From NCBI RefSeq assembly GCF_900187035.1, contig NZ_LT906446.1, positions 1,178,001 through 1,242,000 of the forward strand: a stretch of 64,000 nucleotides of DNA. Direction: 5' to 3'. How positions within the stretch are numbered: position 1 is the stretch's first letter; each line of letters starts with the position of its first letter. The translations under genes were made by a program, and so were the position numbers. The stretch comes from Megamonas hypermegale. GTDB lineage: Bacteria > Bacillota > Negativicutes > Selenomonadales > Selenomonadaceae. Below, one piece after another: positions 15,871-25,092 of this stretch. The notes under the pieces were generated by a model. It worked only from the letters and a program-made list of their open reading frames with translations, did no database searches and was not told the DNA's origin.

Positions 15871-17138
15871 ATAAATTTAATACAGCAGACAAGGTTTTAT
15901 GTATTGTCTTTGTCTTATTTTTAATATTCTTAGGACTTCGCATTGTCTTTCCTAATAATTTAGTCTTAGAATTTTTATTGTTTTGTGCTGAAGCTGCTCT
16001 TGTCGGTGGTATTGCTGACTGGTTTGCTGTCACAGCATTATTTAAAAAACCTCTAGGCTTTCCATTCCATACTGCTATTTTGCCAAGACGCAGAGCGCAA
16101 TTCATCAACTCCTGTATAAGAATGTTGCAGACAGAATTTTTATCTAAGAAAAAGATTTACAAACGCATTTGCAATGCTGATTTATTATCAAAAGGGCTTA
16201 TCTGGCTTAGACAACCTGAAAATAAAAAATACCTTGTGCATACGATAATGCAATTTATCGTTGAAAAAATTCGCAAGTTCGATTTAAAAGCCATTGCTCA
16301 TAATAACTGCTCTAAATTATCTACAACAGTCATGAATGAATCCATGTCTGAACTTTCATCTAAATTAATTGACGTATTGACAACAACACAAAACAGTCAA
16401 ATGGCTGTCGATAAGGGAGTTTCTCTCTTGCGCAATTATTTTACTGATGAAGATGGAGAAAAGCGTATTTTAAACTTTATTGAAGCGTACCAAAGACAAT
16501 ACGCAAAAGGCGGTGTGAGTAGTTTCATGCTTTCTATCGCTTTAGCTACTAATACACTTGACCCAGAAGAATTAGCGCAAATAATACATCGCCGTTTACT
16601 TAAAATTTTAGAAGAAGCTTCACAAAAAGATAGTGAACTCTATTCATCTCTTGTTGATTTATACAATAATTTATTGCATCAAATCCATGAAAATGAAGAA
16701 TGGACAAACAGCCTTAATAATCTGCGTGATAATTTTGTTACCAGCGGTACATTAGAAAAAATTCTCTATAATTCCATTAAAAATTTCTGCGATTATCTCT
16801 TATCTAATAGCGATGAAAGCAATAAACTTCATCTCGCTATAGAGGAAATTTTCTCTACTGAAATTGATAATTGCATTGATAAATTAAATACCAACAATGA
16901 ATTTAAAGCTAAAATCAATCGTTTCATCATGGACGTTTTACATCGCACAGCCTTAAAAGGTGAAGATGTTATCTTAGAATTAGCTCGTAAATTCCTTGAA
17001 GGGCTTTCAGACAAACAATTAAATGAACTCGTTTATAACAAAGTTGAAACAGATATGATTTGGATTAGATTAAACGGCTCTATTGTTGGTGGTATTATCG
17101 GTGCTGTAGCTTTTTGGATTTTAAAATTAACAAATTAG
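15867..17138 (+). CDS. DUF445 family membrane-associated protein (paralogue 2)
   Basis: 423 aa from ATG 15867, which overlaps the upstream stop (ATGA); an upstream in-frame GTG is less likely because AAAGG lies 11 nt before the ATG. It carries the same order of elements as its neighbour: N-terminal hydrophobic segment, GGIADWFAVTALFKKPLG, TAILPRRRAQF, long charged helical region and the C-terminal MIWIRLNGSIVGGIIG membrane segment. The coupling of the start to the preceding stop implies coordinated synthesis. Function unknown; 28 nt downstream begins the first KtrB-like gene. Confidence 0.82.
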   Translation: MNKFNTADKVLCIVFVLFLIFLGLRIVFPNNLVLEFLLFCAEAALVGGIADWFAVTALFKKPLGFPFHTAILPRRRAQFINSCIRMLQTEFLSKKKIYKRICNADLLSKGLIWLRQPENKKYLVHTIMQFIVEKIRKFDLKAIAHNNCSKLSTTVMNESMSELSSKLIDVLTTTQNSQMAVDKGVSLLRNYFTDEDGEKRILNFIEAYQRQYAKGGVSSFMLSIALATNTLDPEELAQIIHRRLLKILEEASQKDSELYSSLVDLYNNLLHQIHENEEWTNSLNNLRDNFVTSGTLEKILYNSIKNFCDYLLSNSDESNKLHLAIEEIFSTEIDNCIDKLNTNNEFKAKINRFIMDVLHRTALKGEDVILELARKFLEGLSDKQLNELVYNKVETDMIWIRLNGSIVGGIIGAVAFWILKLTN

Positions 17139-17166
17139 CAAATAACAATTAGAGGTCTTTATTATC

Positions 17167-18489
17167 ATGAAACTAAATTTAAGCCCTTATCAAGTTTTAA
17201 CAATCAGTTTTTCTAGCTTGATTTTATGCGGGGCTTTTCTATTAATGCTTCCTATTTCTTCACAAACTGGTAGTAGTTTATCTTTTATAGATGCATTATT
17301 TACCGCTACTTCTGCTGTATGCGTTACAGGCCTTATCGTTGTAGATACAGGTACATATTTCTCTACTTTTGGCCAAACAATCATAATTATTTTAATTCAA
17401 ATAGGTGGTTTTGGTGTCATGACCATAACTACTGTTTTAGCCGTATTGATTGGCAGACGCATTCAGTTGCGCAGCCGTTTAGTAGCACAAGAGTCTTTAA
17501 ATCAATTAACCTTAGGTGGCATCGTTAAATTGATAAAAATGCTCGTAAAGACTACATTGGCAATTGAATTTATCGGTGGTATATTATTATCATTTTGCCT
17601 ATATCCTGATTATGGACTTAAAGGAATTTATATGGCTTTTTGGCATTCGATTTCCGCTTTTTGTAATGCTGGTTTTGATATTTTTGGAGGAACAAATATT
17701 TTCCATTATAATACCAATCCATTATTTTGCCTTACAATCGCTTTTTTAATCATAATAGGCGGTATCGGCTATAACGTTACAGAAGAAATTCTCACTAAAC
17801 ACAGTTGGGAAAAATTTTCGTTGCATACTAAAGTCGTCTTAACAGCTACAGTCATTTTACTCGTAATCGGTACAGTCGTCTTATTCATCTTGGAATACGG
17901 CAATACTGATACAATTGGCAATTGGGATTTAGGACATAAAGCATTAGGTGCATTTTTCTTGTCTGCAACTTCCCGTACAGCTGGATATACCTTGATGGAT
18001 ACTGGAGCATTACATGAATCTAGTTTATTTTTTATCATTATTTTAATGTTCTTTGGTGCTTCACCTGGTTCTACCGGTGGTGGTATCAAAACGACAACTA
18101 TCGCTATCATCGTTTCTACAGTCAATTCCATTATTCGCGGAAAAGATGATGTACTTTTATTTAGTAGACGCATCGAATATGACCTTATCATAAAATCTTT
18201 GACGATTTTTTATATAGCTGCCTCTTTTGTAGTCGTCGCTACCATGTATTTATGTTTAACAGAAGATTTCTCGTTTATTCGCATTTTATTTGAAGTAACC
18301 TCTGCGCTCGCAACGGTTGGTTTATCTACGGGAATAACGCCAGAGATGACAATTTATGGCAAGTTCGTCTTAATTTTATTGATGTTGATAGGTCGTGTCG
18401 GTGTATTGACTTTCTTGATGGCTATCGCTATGCGCAATAAGAAAAAACCACATATCGGTTATCCTTCTGAACGCATCGGCGTAGGCTAA
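17167..18489 (+). CDS. KtrB/TrkH-family K+ transporter (paralogue 1)
   Basis: 440 aa integral membrane protein of the Trk/Ktr/HKT superfamily. All four pore regions with their filter glycine are visible: SAVCVTGL, SAFCNAGFD, SRTAGYT and ATVGLSTG. The intramembrane gate loop SPGSTGGGIKTTT lies near residue 300. Such proteins form the membrane subunit of Na+-linked K+ uptake, usually gated by a cytosolic RCK protein (KtrA/TrkA). No RCK gene lies in the window, so the partner would be encoded elsewhere. Followed 25 nt later by a second paralogue; expressed with the DUF445 genes. Confidence 0.88.
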   Translation: MKLNLSPYQVLTISFSSLILCGAFLLMLPISSQTGSSLSFIDALFTATSAVCVTGLIVVDTGTYFSTFGQTIIIILIQIGGFGVMTITTVLAVLIGRRIQLRSRLVAQESLNQLTLGGIVKLIKMLVKTTLAIEFIGGILLSFCLYPDYGLKGIYMAFWHSISAFCNAGFDIFGGTNIFHYNTNPLFCLTIAFLIIIGGIGYNVTEEILTKHSWEKFSLHTKVVLTATVILLVIGTVVLFILEYGNTDTIGNWDLGHKALGAFFLSATSRTAGYTLMDTGALHESSLFFIIILMFFGASPGSTGGGIKTTTIAIIVSTVNSIIRGKDDVLLFSRRIEYDLIIKSLTIFYIAASFVVVATMYLCLTEDFSFIRILFEVTSALATVGLSTGITPEMTIYGKFVLILLMLIGRVGVLTFLMAIAMRNKKKPHIGYPSERIGVG

Positions 18490-18514
18490 ATATTTCTTTT
18501 TGGTTTGATTTATT

Positions 18515-19843
18515 ATGATGAAATTATTTCGACAGTTAAATCCCTATCAGATTGTATTGCTTAGTTATGGCACAATCATCTTGATAGGTACTATTTTATT
18601 GATGCTTCCTATCTCTGTGGAGGGAATACCTTCACTGACTTTTATTGATGCTCTATTTATGTCAGCTTCATCTGTCTGTGTATCGGGGCTTTCCATTTTC
18701 GATATGGGCAATAATTTTTCCACTTTCGGGCAAATTGTAGTCATTATATTAGTGCAAATCGGCGCACTTGGCATAATGACAATCACTACTATTTTAGCCG
18801 TAATCATGGGCAGGAGAATTCAACTTCGCGACAGATTATTAATTCAAGAATCGCTTCAACGCTGGTCTGTAGCTGGAGTTGTTCGCCTTGTAATAGTCAT
18901 CGTAAAAATGACTTTCTTCTTCGAATTTGTCGGCGGAATTATTTTAACTATGGTCTTTTGGTCTGACTATGGTTTTACTGCTATTTATTACGGTTTTTGG
19001 CATGCTATATCGGCTTTTTGTAATGCTGGTTTTGATATTTTAGGCGGCAATAATATTTCTAATTACATTTTAAATCCAATTTTTAATATTGTTTTATTAT
19101 TAGAAGTAATCTGTGGCGGGCTTGGTTTTGCCGTTCTTTTGGATATATTTCAAAAACGTTATTGGAAAAAATTCGGCATCAATACAAAAATTGTCTTAGC
19201 CACAACTTTTATTTTAATTTTAATGGGTACAGTTTTTACCTTTATCTTAGAGTACAATAATGAAAACACTTTAGCGCCATTCAATATTTTTGAAAAAGTC
19301 ATGGCTAGTGTTTTCTTGGCTTCCATGTCCCGTACTTCTGGTTTTTCCATGCTCGACATGAATTCACTGACAGAACCGACTTTATTATTCATCATGTTTC
19401 TGATGTTCATTGGCGGTTCACCTGCTTCCACTGGCGGCGGCATAAAGACTACTACACTTGCCGTTATCTTCGCCGCTATCTGGTCTTTAATCCGTGGTCG
19501 TGATGATGTTGTAATCTTTGAACGCACCGTTCCGCCAATCGTCATATTTAGAGCTTTAAGCATCTTTTTTGTCAGTGCTAGTGTCGTCTTTTTGACTACA
19601 ATGTTTTTATGTTTAACAGAAGATATCCCACTTGGCAAAATCTTCTTTGAAGCTGTATCCATGTTCTCGACTGTAGGGCTTCCTACTGGCACAGTTAATG
19701 AAATGAAGCCTTCAAGTCGTGTTGTCATTATTTTCGTTATGCTCATGGGACGTATCGGTATTATTTCTTTCGGCATGGCACTCGTTATCCGCAAAAAGAA
19801 ACCAAAAATCCGCTACCCTGAAGATAAATTTATTATTGGTTAA
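18515..19843 (+). CDS. KtrB/TrkH-family K+ transporter (paralogue 2)
   Basis: 442 aa, same family and length as the preceding gene. Pore glycines are retained (SSVCVSGL, SAFCNAGFD, SRTSGFS, STVGLPTG), and the gate loop is SPASTGGGIKTTT. The first filter reads VSG rather than VTG; in HKT/Ktr proteins this position region affects K+/Na+ preference, so a different ion selectivity is possible but not shown. Ktr channels act as dimers; a tandem pair could make a heterodimer or two transporters of differing affinity. 18 nt before pduX. Confidence 0.87.
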   Translation: MMKLFRQLNPYQIVLLSYGTIILIGTILLMLPISVEGIPSLTFIDALFMSASSVCVSGLSIFDMGNNFSTFGQIVVIILVQIGALGIMTITTILAVIMGRRIQLRDRLLIQESLQRWSVAGVVRLVIVIVKMTFFFEFVGGIILTMVFWSDYGFTAIYYGFWHAISAFCNAGFDILGGNNISNYILNPIFNIVLLLEVICGGLGFAVLLDIFQKRYWKKFGINTKIVLATTFILILMGTVFTFILEYNNENTLAPFNIFEKVMASVFLASMSRTSGFSMLDMNSLTEPTLLFIMFLMFIGGSPASTGGGIKTTTLAVIFAAIWSLIRGRDDVVIFERTVPPIVIFRALSIFFVSASVVFLTTMFLCLTEDIPLGKIFFEAVSMFSTVGLPTGTVNEMKPSSRVVIIFVMLMGRIGIISFGMALVIRKKKPKIRYPEDKFIIG

Positions 19844-19861
19844 TCTAGGAGAAAATATTTA

Positions 19862-20728
19862 ATGAATTTCAGTATAAAAATCCCTGGTTCCTGTGGTGAA
19901 CTCGTTCAAGGCATGATAAATGATGTACCTTTTTTAGTTACCTGTCCCATTGATATGTATGCTAAAGCTAGCATGTCTAGTTATTTTTCTTATCTGCCTT
20001 ACAAAGCTAAATTAGCACGCACTAAAACACTTGATTATTTAAAAGTAAAATCATTTAACAAATTTTGCTTGATGACACAGCTTCTCGCTGGCAAGGGCAT
20101 GGCTTCTAGCAGTGCCGATATCGCCGCAATCTGCCAATTGACTGCACTTTCTTGCGGTAAAAAATTGACAGAAGATGAAATCGCCAAAATTTCTACATCC
20201 ATTGAGCCAACGGATGGCGTATTTTGCAAGGGCATCGTTCGCTTTAATCATTTAAACGGCGATATATTAGAACATTTCGGTTTAGCTCCTAAGCTTAAAA
20301 TCTTGATGTTTGATTGCGGTGGTAAAATAGATACGCTTTCATTTAACAGAAGACGCGGTTTAAAAAAATTATACCAACAAAATGAAAAAACAATTATTGA
20401 AGCACTCGATTTATTGCGCTTAGGCTTCAAAGAAAAAAATACATCATATATCGGGCGTGCCGCTGCCATGAGCGCTTATGCCAATCAAAAAATTCTCTAT
20501 AAAAGACAATTAGAAGACATCATGATTATCTCGGAAAATTACGATGCAGTCGGCGTGAATGTAGCTCATAGCGGTACAGTTATCGGCGTATTATTCAACC
20601 AAGATACAGATGCTGAATTAGTAGAAGAATGTCGCCAGAAAATTTTAAGTGATTGCTTTAATTTAAACTATTTAAACTTAGTAAATATGATTTCAGGCGG
20701 AATTTTTATAGAAAAGGTGAATAACTAA
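19862..20728 (+). CDS. pduX: L-threonine kinase (PduX-type, cobalamin pathway)
   Basis: 288 aa GHMP-family kinase with AGGAG upstream of ATG 19862. PduX phosphorylates free L-threonine to L-threonine O-3-phosphate, the precursor of the aminopropanol linker of cobalamin. Visible motifs: N-terminal KIPGSCGELVQG, typical of PduX; the GHMP ATP-binding loop LLAGKGMASSSAD near residue 80; SIEPTDGVFCKG near 118; and a C-terminal GVNVAHSGTVIGVLF. Its stop overlaps the start of cobD (TAATG), coupling kinase and decarboxylase that act in consecutive steps. Cytoplasmic. Confidence 0.9.
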   Translation: MNFSIKIPGSCGELVQGMINDVPFLVTCPIDMYAKASMSSYFSYLPYKAKLARTKTLDYLKVKSFNKFCLMTQLLAGKGMASSSADIAAICQLTALSCGKKLTEDEIAKISTSIEPTDGVFCKGIVRFNHLNGDILEHFGLAPKLKILMFDCGGKIDTLSFNRRRGLKKLYQQNEKTIIEALDLLRLGFKEKNTSYIGRAAAMSAYANQKILYKRQLEDIMIISENYDAVGVNVAHSGTVIGVLFNQDTDAELVEECRQKILSDCFNLNYLNLVNMISGGIFIEKVNN

Positions 20729-21804
20729 TGCAAAAATTTGAACACGGCGGTGATATAAAATCTGTCATTCGCGAAAATAATTTAAACGAAATAATGGATT
20801 TTTCCGCTAATATCAATCCTTACGGTCTATCTAGCAATATAAAAAATGCTATTTTAGCAGATTTAGACAATATCATTCATTATCCCCAGCCTAACGCTGA
20901 AGATTTACGCAAAAAAATCGGCGAAACCTACAATATCGCTAGCGATAAAATCATCGTCGGCAATGGTGCTGTAGAAATTATCTACACACTTTGCCATATC
21001 TTAAAACCTAAAAATGCATTGATTGTATCACCAGGTTTTAGTGAATATGAACGCGCTGCTCGTTCAGCCGGTGCTGATATCCACTACGCTATGCTCGATG
21101 AAAAACTCGATTTCAATTCACCAATGCGCGATATAATCGTCAATATCAAAGGCAATGATTTATTGTTCATCGGCAATCCTAACAATCCTACTGGCACTTT
21201 GTACATGCTAGAAGATATGGAGCTTTTAATCGAACATGCTGAAAACAATGGCTGTTTTGTCGTTGTCGATGAATCCTTCATGGATTTTATAAAGACAAGT
21301 GAAGCATTTTCTGTACTTCCACTCGTTGAAAAGTATCACAATTTGCTCGTGCTTCATTCATTAACAAAATTCTATGCCATTCCTGGACTTCGCCTCGGCT
21401 TTGCCGCTACTGACCACGAAGTTTTAGACCCACTTTACGCTGCTAAAGATATTTGGAATGTAAATTCACTTGCTCAAGCGGCAGGAATGGCTGCACTCGA
21501 TGATAAAAAATATCAAAGACGCAGTCGCACTTATACGCGCACAGAAATAAATTATCTCTATGAGGAACTTTCCACTTTAGATAAATTAAAGGTCTATGAA
21601 CCTACTGTAAATTTCATTCTCGTCAATATCTCTAAAACAGGGCTCACAGCAACTCAATTGCGTGAAAAACTCTTAAAATACAATATCATAATTCGCAACT
21701 GTGCTAATTATCCTGGACTTGATGAAAATTACGTTCGCTTTGCAGTTAGAACACGCGAAGAAAATGACGAATTAGTCGACGCTTTGACCGAAATTCTCGA
21801 ATAA
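20728..21804 (+). CDS. cobD: Threonine-phosphate decarboxylase CobD
   Basis: 358 aa fold-type I PLP enzyme, ATG at 20728 overlapping the pduX stop. It decarboxylates L-threonine phosphate to (R)-1-amino-2-propanol phosphate for corrinoid assembly. Signature elements: HGGDI near the N-terminus; MDFSANINPYG (CobD/HisC substrate region); the VGNGAVEIIY helix; GNPNNPTGT near 150; VDESFMDF near 185; and the PLP lysine in SLTKFYAIPGLRLGF near 215. The CobD-specific DFSANINP start and the pduX neighbour favour CobD over histidinol-phosphate aminotransferase. Last gene of the run, followed by a clear terminator. Confidence 0.92.
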   Translation: MQKFEHGGDIKSVIRENNLNEIMDFSANINPYGLSSNIKNAILADLDNIIHYPQPNAEDLRKKIGETYNIASDKIIVGNGAVEIIYTLCHILKPKNALIVSPGFSEYERAARSAGADIHYAMLDEKLDFNSPMRDIIVNIKGNDLLFIGNPNNPTGTLYMLEDMELLIEHAENNGCFVVVDESFMDFIKTSEAFSVLPLVEKYHNLLVLHSLTKFYAIPGLRLGFAATDHEVLDPLYAAKDIWNVNSLAQAAGMAALDDKKYQRRSRTYTRTEINYLYEELSTLDKLKVYEPTVNFILVNISKTGLTATQLREKLLKYNIIIRNCANYPGLDENYVRFAVRTREENDELVDALTEILE

Positions 21805-21810
21805 AAAATT

Positions 21811-21852
21811 AAAAGATAGTAGCTATCAATCAAATAGTTACTATCTTTTTTA
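21811..21852 (+). terminator. Terminator after cobD
   Basis: AAAAGATAGTAgCTAT and ATAGtTACTATCTTTTTT arms, near-perfect stem with T6. The A run on the other side makes it usable by the convergent DUF218 gene as well. Confidence 0.85.
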
Positions 21853-21863
21853 GTTATATTCAA

Positions 21864-22676
21864 TTATTTAGTGGCAAATAATTCATTTGCTTTTCTAATC
21901 TGCACATTTAACTGTTGCTTTAAATTCAAAAAAGCCTGTTCCACTCTCAGCGGTATATCTACATGCGCTATAAAATTTTTTCCATTTGGCCCATATCCAT
22001 TGATATCATCTCTTAAACGCGGTATCTCCCCTAATAATAGCTCCATGTATTTATATTTATCCCACATACCCCATAAATCATTATCTTCAATCATGAGCTT
22101 GTCATCTTTTATTGTAAAATACACTTTATATCCCGCAAAATTAATCAATTTAACATCATCTTTTAAATATTTTCTAAAACCTGCTTCCATGCGGTGTTGC
22201 ATCGTAGTATCTTGTATAAATACAATTGATTTAACGTTTAACTGCATTTGTTTCACTAAATCAAGTGCATTTATTACATTATTGCCACAATTAGTCGACT
22301 TCGTTTCTAAAATCACATCTTGCATATCGTATTTTTGCTTTAAATACATCATCATGATTTCCGCTTCGCTCTTATCCGCTACATCAAAATCATGTAAAAC
22401 CAATTGCATTTTACTGCGCAAAATATCCGTTGTATGCCCTGCGCCGCCAACAATCATATAATTTTTAGCAAAATTATTTTCATATGCCGCATGAAAAACT
22501 TCAATGCCTTCTGGTATGCAACCGCCAAATAAAATCAATAAATCCACTTGCGAAATCTTATATTTTTCTTCTAAAGCATTTGAAGTCAAACTTTCTATAT
22601 CTCGCTTCGCTAAAAAGTCCACTAATATATTTAAATCATCTTTTATAGTTAAAAGTTTTGCTCGTTTTTCATTCAT
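21864..22676 (-). CDS. DUF218 (YdcF/ElyC-like) protein
   Basis: 270 aa, cytoplasmic, no signal peptide. DUF218 features: LLILFGGCIPEGIEVFHAAYENNFAKNYMIVGGAGHT early in the chain, an acidic KSEAEIMMMYLKQKY segment, then LETKSTNCGNNVINALDL and IQDTTMQHRMEAGFRKYL. This resembles YdcF-type soluble members rather than the membrane ElyC/SanA group. E. coli YdcF binds S-adenosylmethionine; the function of the family is otherwise open. Monocistronic, convergent with cobD. Confidence 0.75.
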   Translation of the reverse strand: MNEKRAKLLTIKDDLNILVDFLAKRDIESLTSNALEEKYKISQVDLLILFGGCIPEGIEVFHAAYENNFAKNYMIVGGAGHTTDILRSKMQLVLHDFDVADKSEAEIMMMYLKQKYDMQDVILETKSTNCGNNVINALDLVKQMQLNVKSIVFIQDTTMQHRMEAGFRKYLKDDVKLINFAGYKVYFTIKDDKLMIEDNDLWGMWDKYKYMELLLGEIPRLRDDINGYGPNGKNFIAHVDIPLRVEQAFLNLKQQLNVQIRKANELFATK

Positions 22677-22778
22677 TTATAATTCACTTCCTACCACAAT
22701 TATTTACTATTATTATAGATAAAATTCCTTGACATGACTAACTCTGTTGATTATAATGAGGATACGTTCAATAAATAA

Positions 22779-23012
22779 AAAGTAATGCGAAAGACATGAT
22801 TATAAAAGCCATGTTTTCAGAGAGAGAAGCATTTGCTGTGAGCTTCTTAAATTATCTTTTATAATTACCACTTTCAAACTGCAAAGCTGAAATAATAGTA
22901 AGTTTTGCCGGAGAGTATCCGTTATCATTTCGAGTTGGTTATATTATATAACAAACAGGGTGGAACCGCGAAGTAACAGTCTCGTCCCTTTAGGGATGGG
23001 GCTTTTTTTATT
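22779..23012 (+). promoter_or_regulatory. T-box leader (threonine) of thrS
   Basis: Stem I elements (AGAGAGAAGC, later GCTGAA and GCCGGAGAGTATCCG) are followed by the canonical T-box AGGGTGGAACCGCG at 22957-22970 and the terminator AGTCTCGTCCCT / AGGGATGGGGCT with T7 (22978-23010). The specifier is ACC (Thr) at 22867-22869 in the context AAT-T-ACC-AC, matching the position of ATC in the ileS leader. T-box AGGG can pair with CCCT of the terminator 5' arm as antiterminator. Uncharged tRNA-Thr is expected to allow read-through into thrS. Confidence 0.95.
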
Positions 23013-23031
23013 TTTAGGAGGTTATTTTATA

Positions 23032-24945
23032 ATGGCAAAAATTACATTAAAAGACGGTGCCGTTCGCGAAGTTGCAGAAGGTACTACTGTTCTTGATTTT
23101 GTAAAAAATCTCAGCAATTCTTTAGCTAAAAAAGCTCTTGCTTGCAAAATTGATGGTGAAACTAGAGATTTAACTACTGTTATCGATGGCGACCATCAAA
23201 TCGATATCTTGACTTTTGAAGACGCTGACGGCCGCTGGGCACTCCGCCATAGTGCTGCTCATATCATGGCACAAGCTGTAAAACGTCTTTATGGCGATAA
23301 AAATGTAAAATTAGCAATTGGCCCTGCTATCGATAATGGTTTTTACTATGATTTCGATATGGACCATCAGCTTAACAATGAAGATTTACTTAAAATCGAA
23401 AAAGAAATGAAAAAAATCGTTAAAGAAAATCTTCCAATCGTGCGCAAAGAAGTAACTCGCCAAGAAGCACTCGATTTCTTTAACGCTCAAGGTGAAATCT
23501 ATAAAGTTGAATTAATCAACGATTTACCAGAAGACGCTATGATTACAATGTACACACAAGGCGATTTCACAGACCTCTGTGCTGGCCCACACGTTGTTTC
23601 TACTGGTAAAGTAAAAGCTTTAAAATTACAGTCCGTAGCTGGTGCTTATTGGCGCGGCAATGAAAAAAATAAAATGCTCCAACGTATTTACGGTACAGCA
23701 TTTGAAAAACAAGCAGATTTAGACGCATATTTAAAAATGCTCGAAGAAGCTGCAAAACGTGACCACCGTAAACTTGGTAAAGAACTCGATTTATTCAGCT
23801 TACATGAAGAAGGCCCTGGCTTCCCATTCTTCCATCCAAACGGAATGGTAATCAGAAACGAACTCATCAACTATTGGCGTGAAGTTCATCGCAAATTCGG
23901 TTATCAGGAAATTAAAACTCCAATGATTTTGAACCGCAAACTTTGGGAAACTTCTGGTCACTGGGACCACTACAAAGAAAATATGTACTTCACTAAAATC
24001 GATGGTGAAGATTACGCTATCAAACCTATGAACTGCCCAGGCGGTATGCTCGTTTACCTCACTCAGCAACACAGCTATCGTGATTTACCACTTCGTCTTG
24101 GCGAACTCGGTCTTGTTCATCGTCATGAATTATCCGGTGCTTTACACGGCTTAATGCGTGTTCGTAACTTCACTCAAGATGATGCTCATATCTTCATGCT
24201 TCCTTCCCAGATTGAAGGCGAAATTCAAAAAACTATCGACTTATTCGACCAAGTTTACAGCACATTCGGTTTGACTTACCATGCTGAACTCAGCACACGC
24301 CCAGATGATTCCATGGGTTCTGATGAAGTTTGGGAACTCGCTACAAATGCACTTAAAAACGCACTTGAACATCGTGGCTTAAAATACGTTATCAACGAAG
24401 GCGATGGCGCTTTCTACGGTCCAAAAATCGACTTCCATTTAACTGACTCCATCGGTCGTACTTGGCAATGCGGTACAATTCAGCTTGATATGCTCATGCC
24501 TGAAAAATTCGACCTCACATACATCGGTGAAGATGGTCAAAAACATCGTCCTGTAATGATTCACCGCGTTGTATACGGAAGTATCGAACGCTTTATCGGT
24601 ATCTTGATTGAAAACTATGCTGGTGCATTTCCTGCTTGGCTTGCTCCTGTACAGGTTAAAATCTTACCTATCAGCGACAAATATACAGATTATGCTTATG
24701 AAATCAAACGCAAAATGTTTGACCTCGGCATCCGCGTAGAAGTTGATGATAGAAATGAAAAAATCGGTTATAAAATCCGTGAAGCTCAAGTTAAAAAAGT
24801 TCCTTACAGCATAATTGTCGGCGAAAACGAATTAGAAAACAAAAACATTTCTGTTCGCAAACGTCGTGAAAAAGAAACTGTTACAATGGATACAGATACA
24901 TTCATAAACAATTTACTTGAAGAAATCAAAACAAAAGCACAGTAA
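23032..24945 (+). CDS. thrS: Threonyl-tRNA synthetase
   Basis: 637 aa from ATG 23032 (AGGAGG upstream). A longer in-frame reading from 22960 would start inside the T-box terminator and is rejected. Domain order is TGS (residues 1-60), the editing/SAD domain with HSAAHIMAQA and DLCAGPHV, the class II catalytic core with motif 2 RNFTQDDAHIF and motif 3 VYGSIERFIGILIE, and the C-terminal anticodon-binding domain. Full length for the family. It charges tRNA-Thr. Regulated by the T-box leader just upstream and closed by a terminator at 24954-24988. Confidence 0.97.
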   Translation: MAKITLKDGAVREVAEGTTVLDFVKNLSNSLAKKALACKIDGETRDLTTVIDGDHQIDILTFEDADGRWALRHSAAHIMAQAVKRLYGDKNVKLAIGPAIDNGFYYDFDMDHQLNNEDLLKIEKEMKKIVKENLPIVRKEVTRQEALDFFNAQGEIYKVELINDLPEDAMITMYTQGDFTDLCAGPHVVSTGKVKALKLQSVAGAYWRGNEKNKMLQRIYGTAFEKQADLDAYLKMLEEAAKRDHRKLGKELDLFSLHEEGPGFPFFHPNGMVIRNELINYWREVHRKFGYQEIKTPMILNRKLWETSGHWDHYKENMYFTKIDGEDYAIKPMNCPGGMLVYLTQQHSYRDLPLRLGELGLVHRHELSGALHGLMRVRNFTQDDAHIFMLPSQIEGEIQKTIDLFDQVYSTFGLTYHAELSTRPDDSMGSDEVWELATNALKNALEHRGLKYVINEGDGAFYGPKIDFHLTDSIGRTWQCGTIQLDMLMPEKFDLTYIGEDGQKHRPVMIHRVVYGSIERFIGILIENYAGAFPAWLAPVQVKILPISDKYTDYAYEIKRKMFDLGIRVEVDDRNEKIGYKIREAQVKKVPYSIIVGENELENKNISVRKRREKETVTMDTDTFINNLLEEIKTKAQ

Positions 24946-24953
24946 TAAATTAC

Positions 24954-24988
24954 AAAAAGGAATACTCGATGAGGGTATTCCTTTTTTT
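24954..24988 (+). terminator. Terminator after thrS
   Basis: AAAAAGGAATAC and GTATTCCTTTTTTT arms with a short CG-containing loop. Confidence 0.85.
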
Positions 24989-25092
24989 ATAGCCAAAATG
25001 AATTTTATTTGGCATAATAAGATAAAATACAAAATCAAAATAAAATTTTCAATATCATTAATAATAATCTACACAATAAGGAGAATGTATTT

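Noticed and set aside
19159-19794. 211-codon minus-strand frame inside the second KtrB gene
   Set aside because: Antisense shadow of a conserved membrane protein; no ribosome site or recognisable domain.
22960-23031. N-terminal extension of thrS by 24 codons
   Set aside because: It starts inside the T-box sequence and crosses the terminator; AGGAGG precedes ATG 23032.
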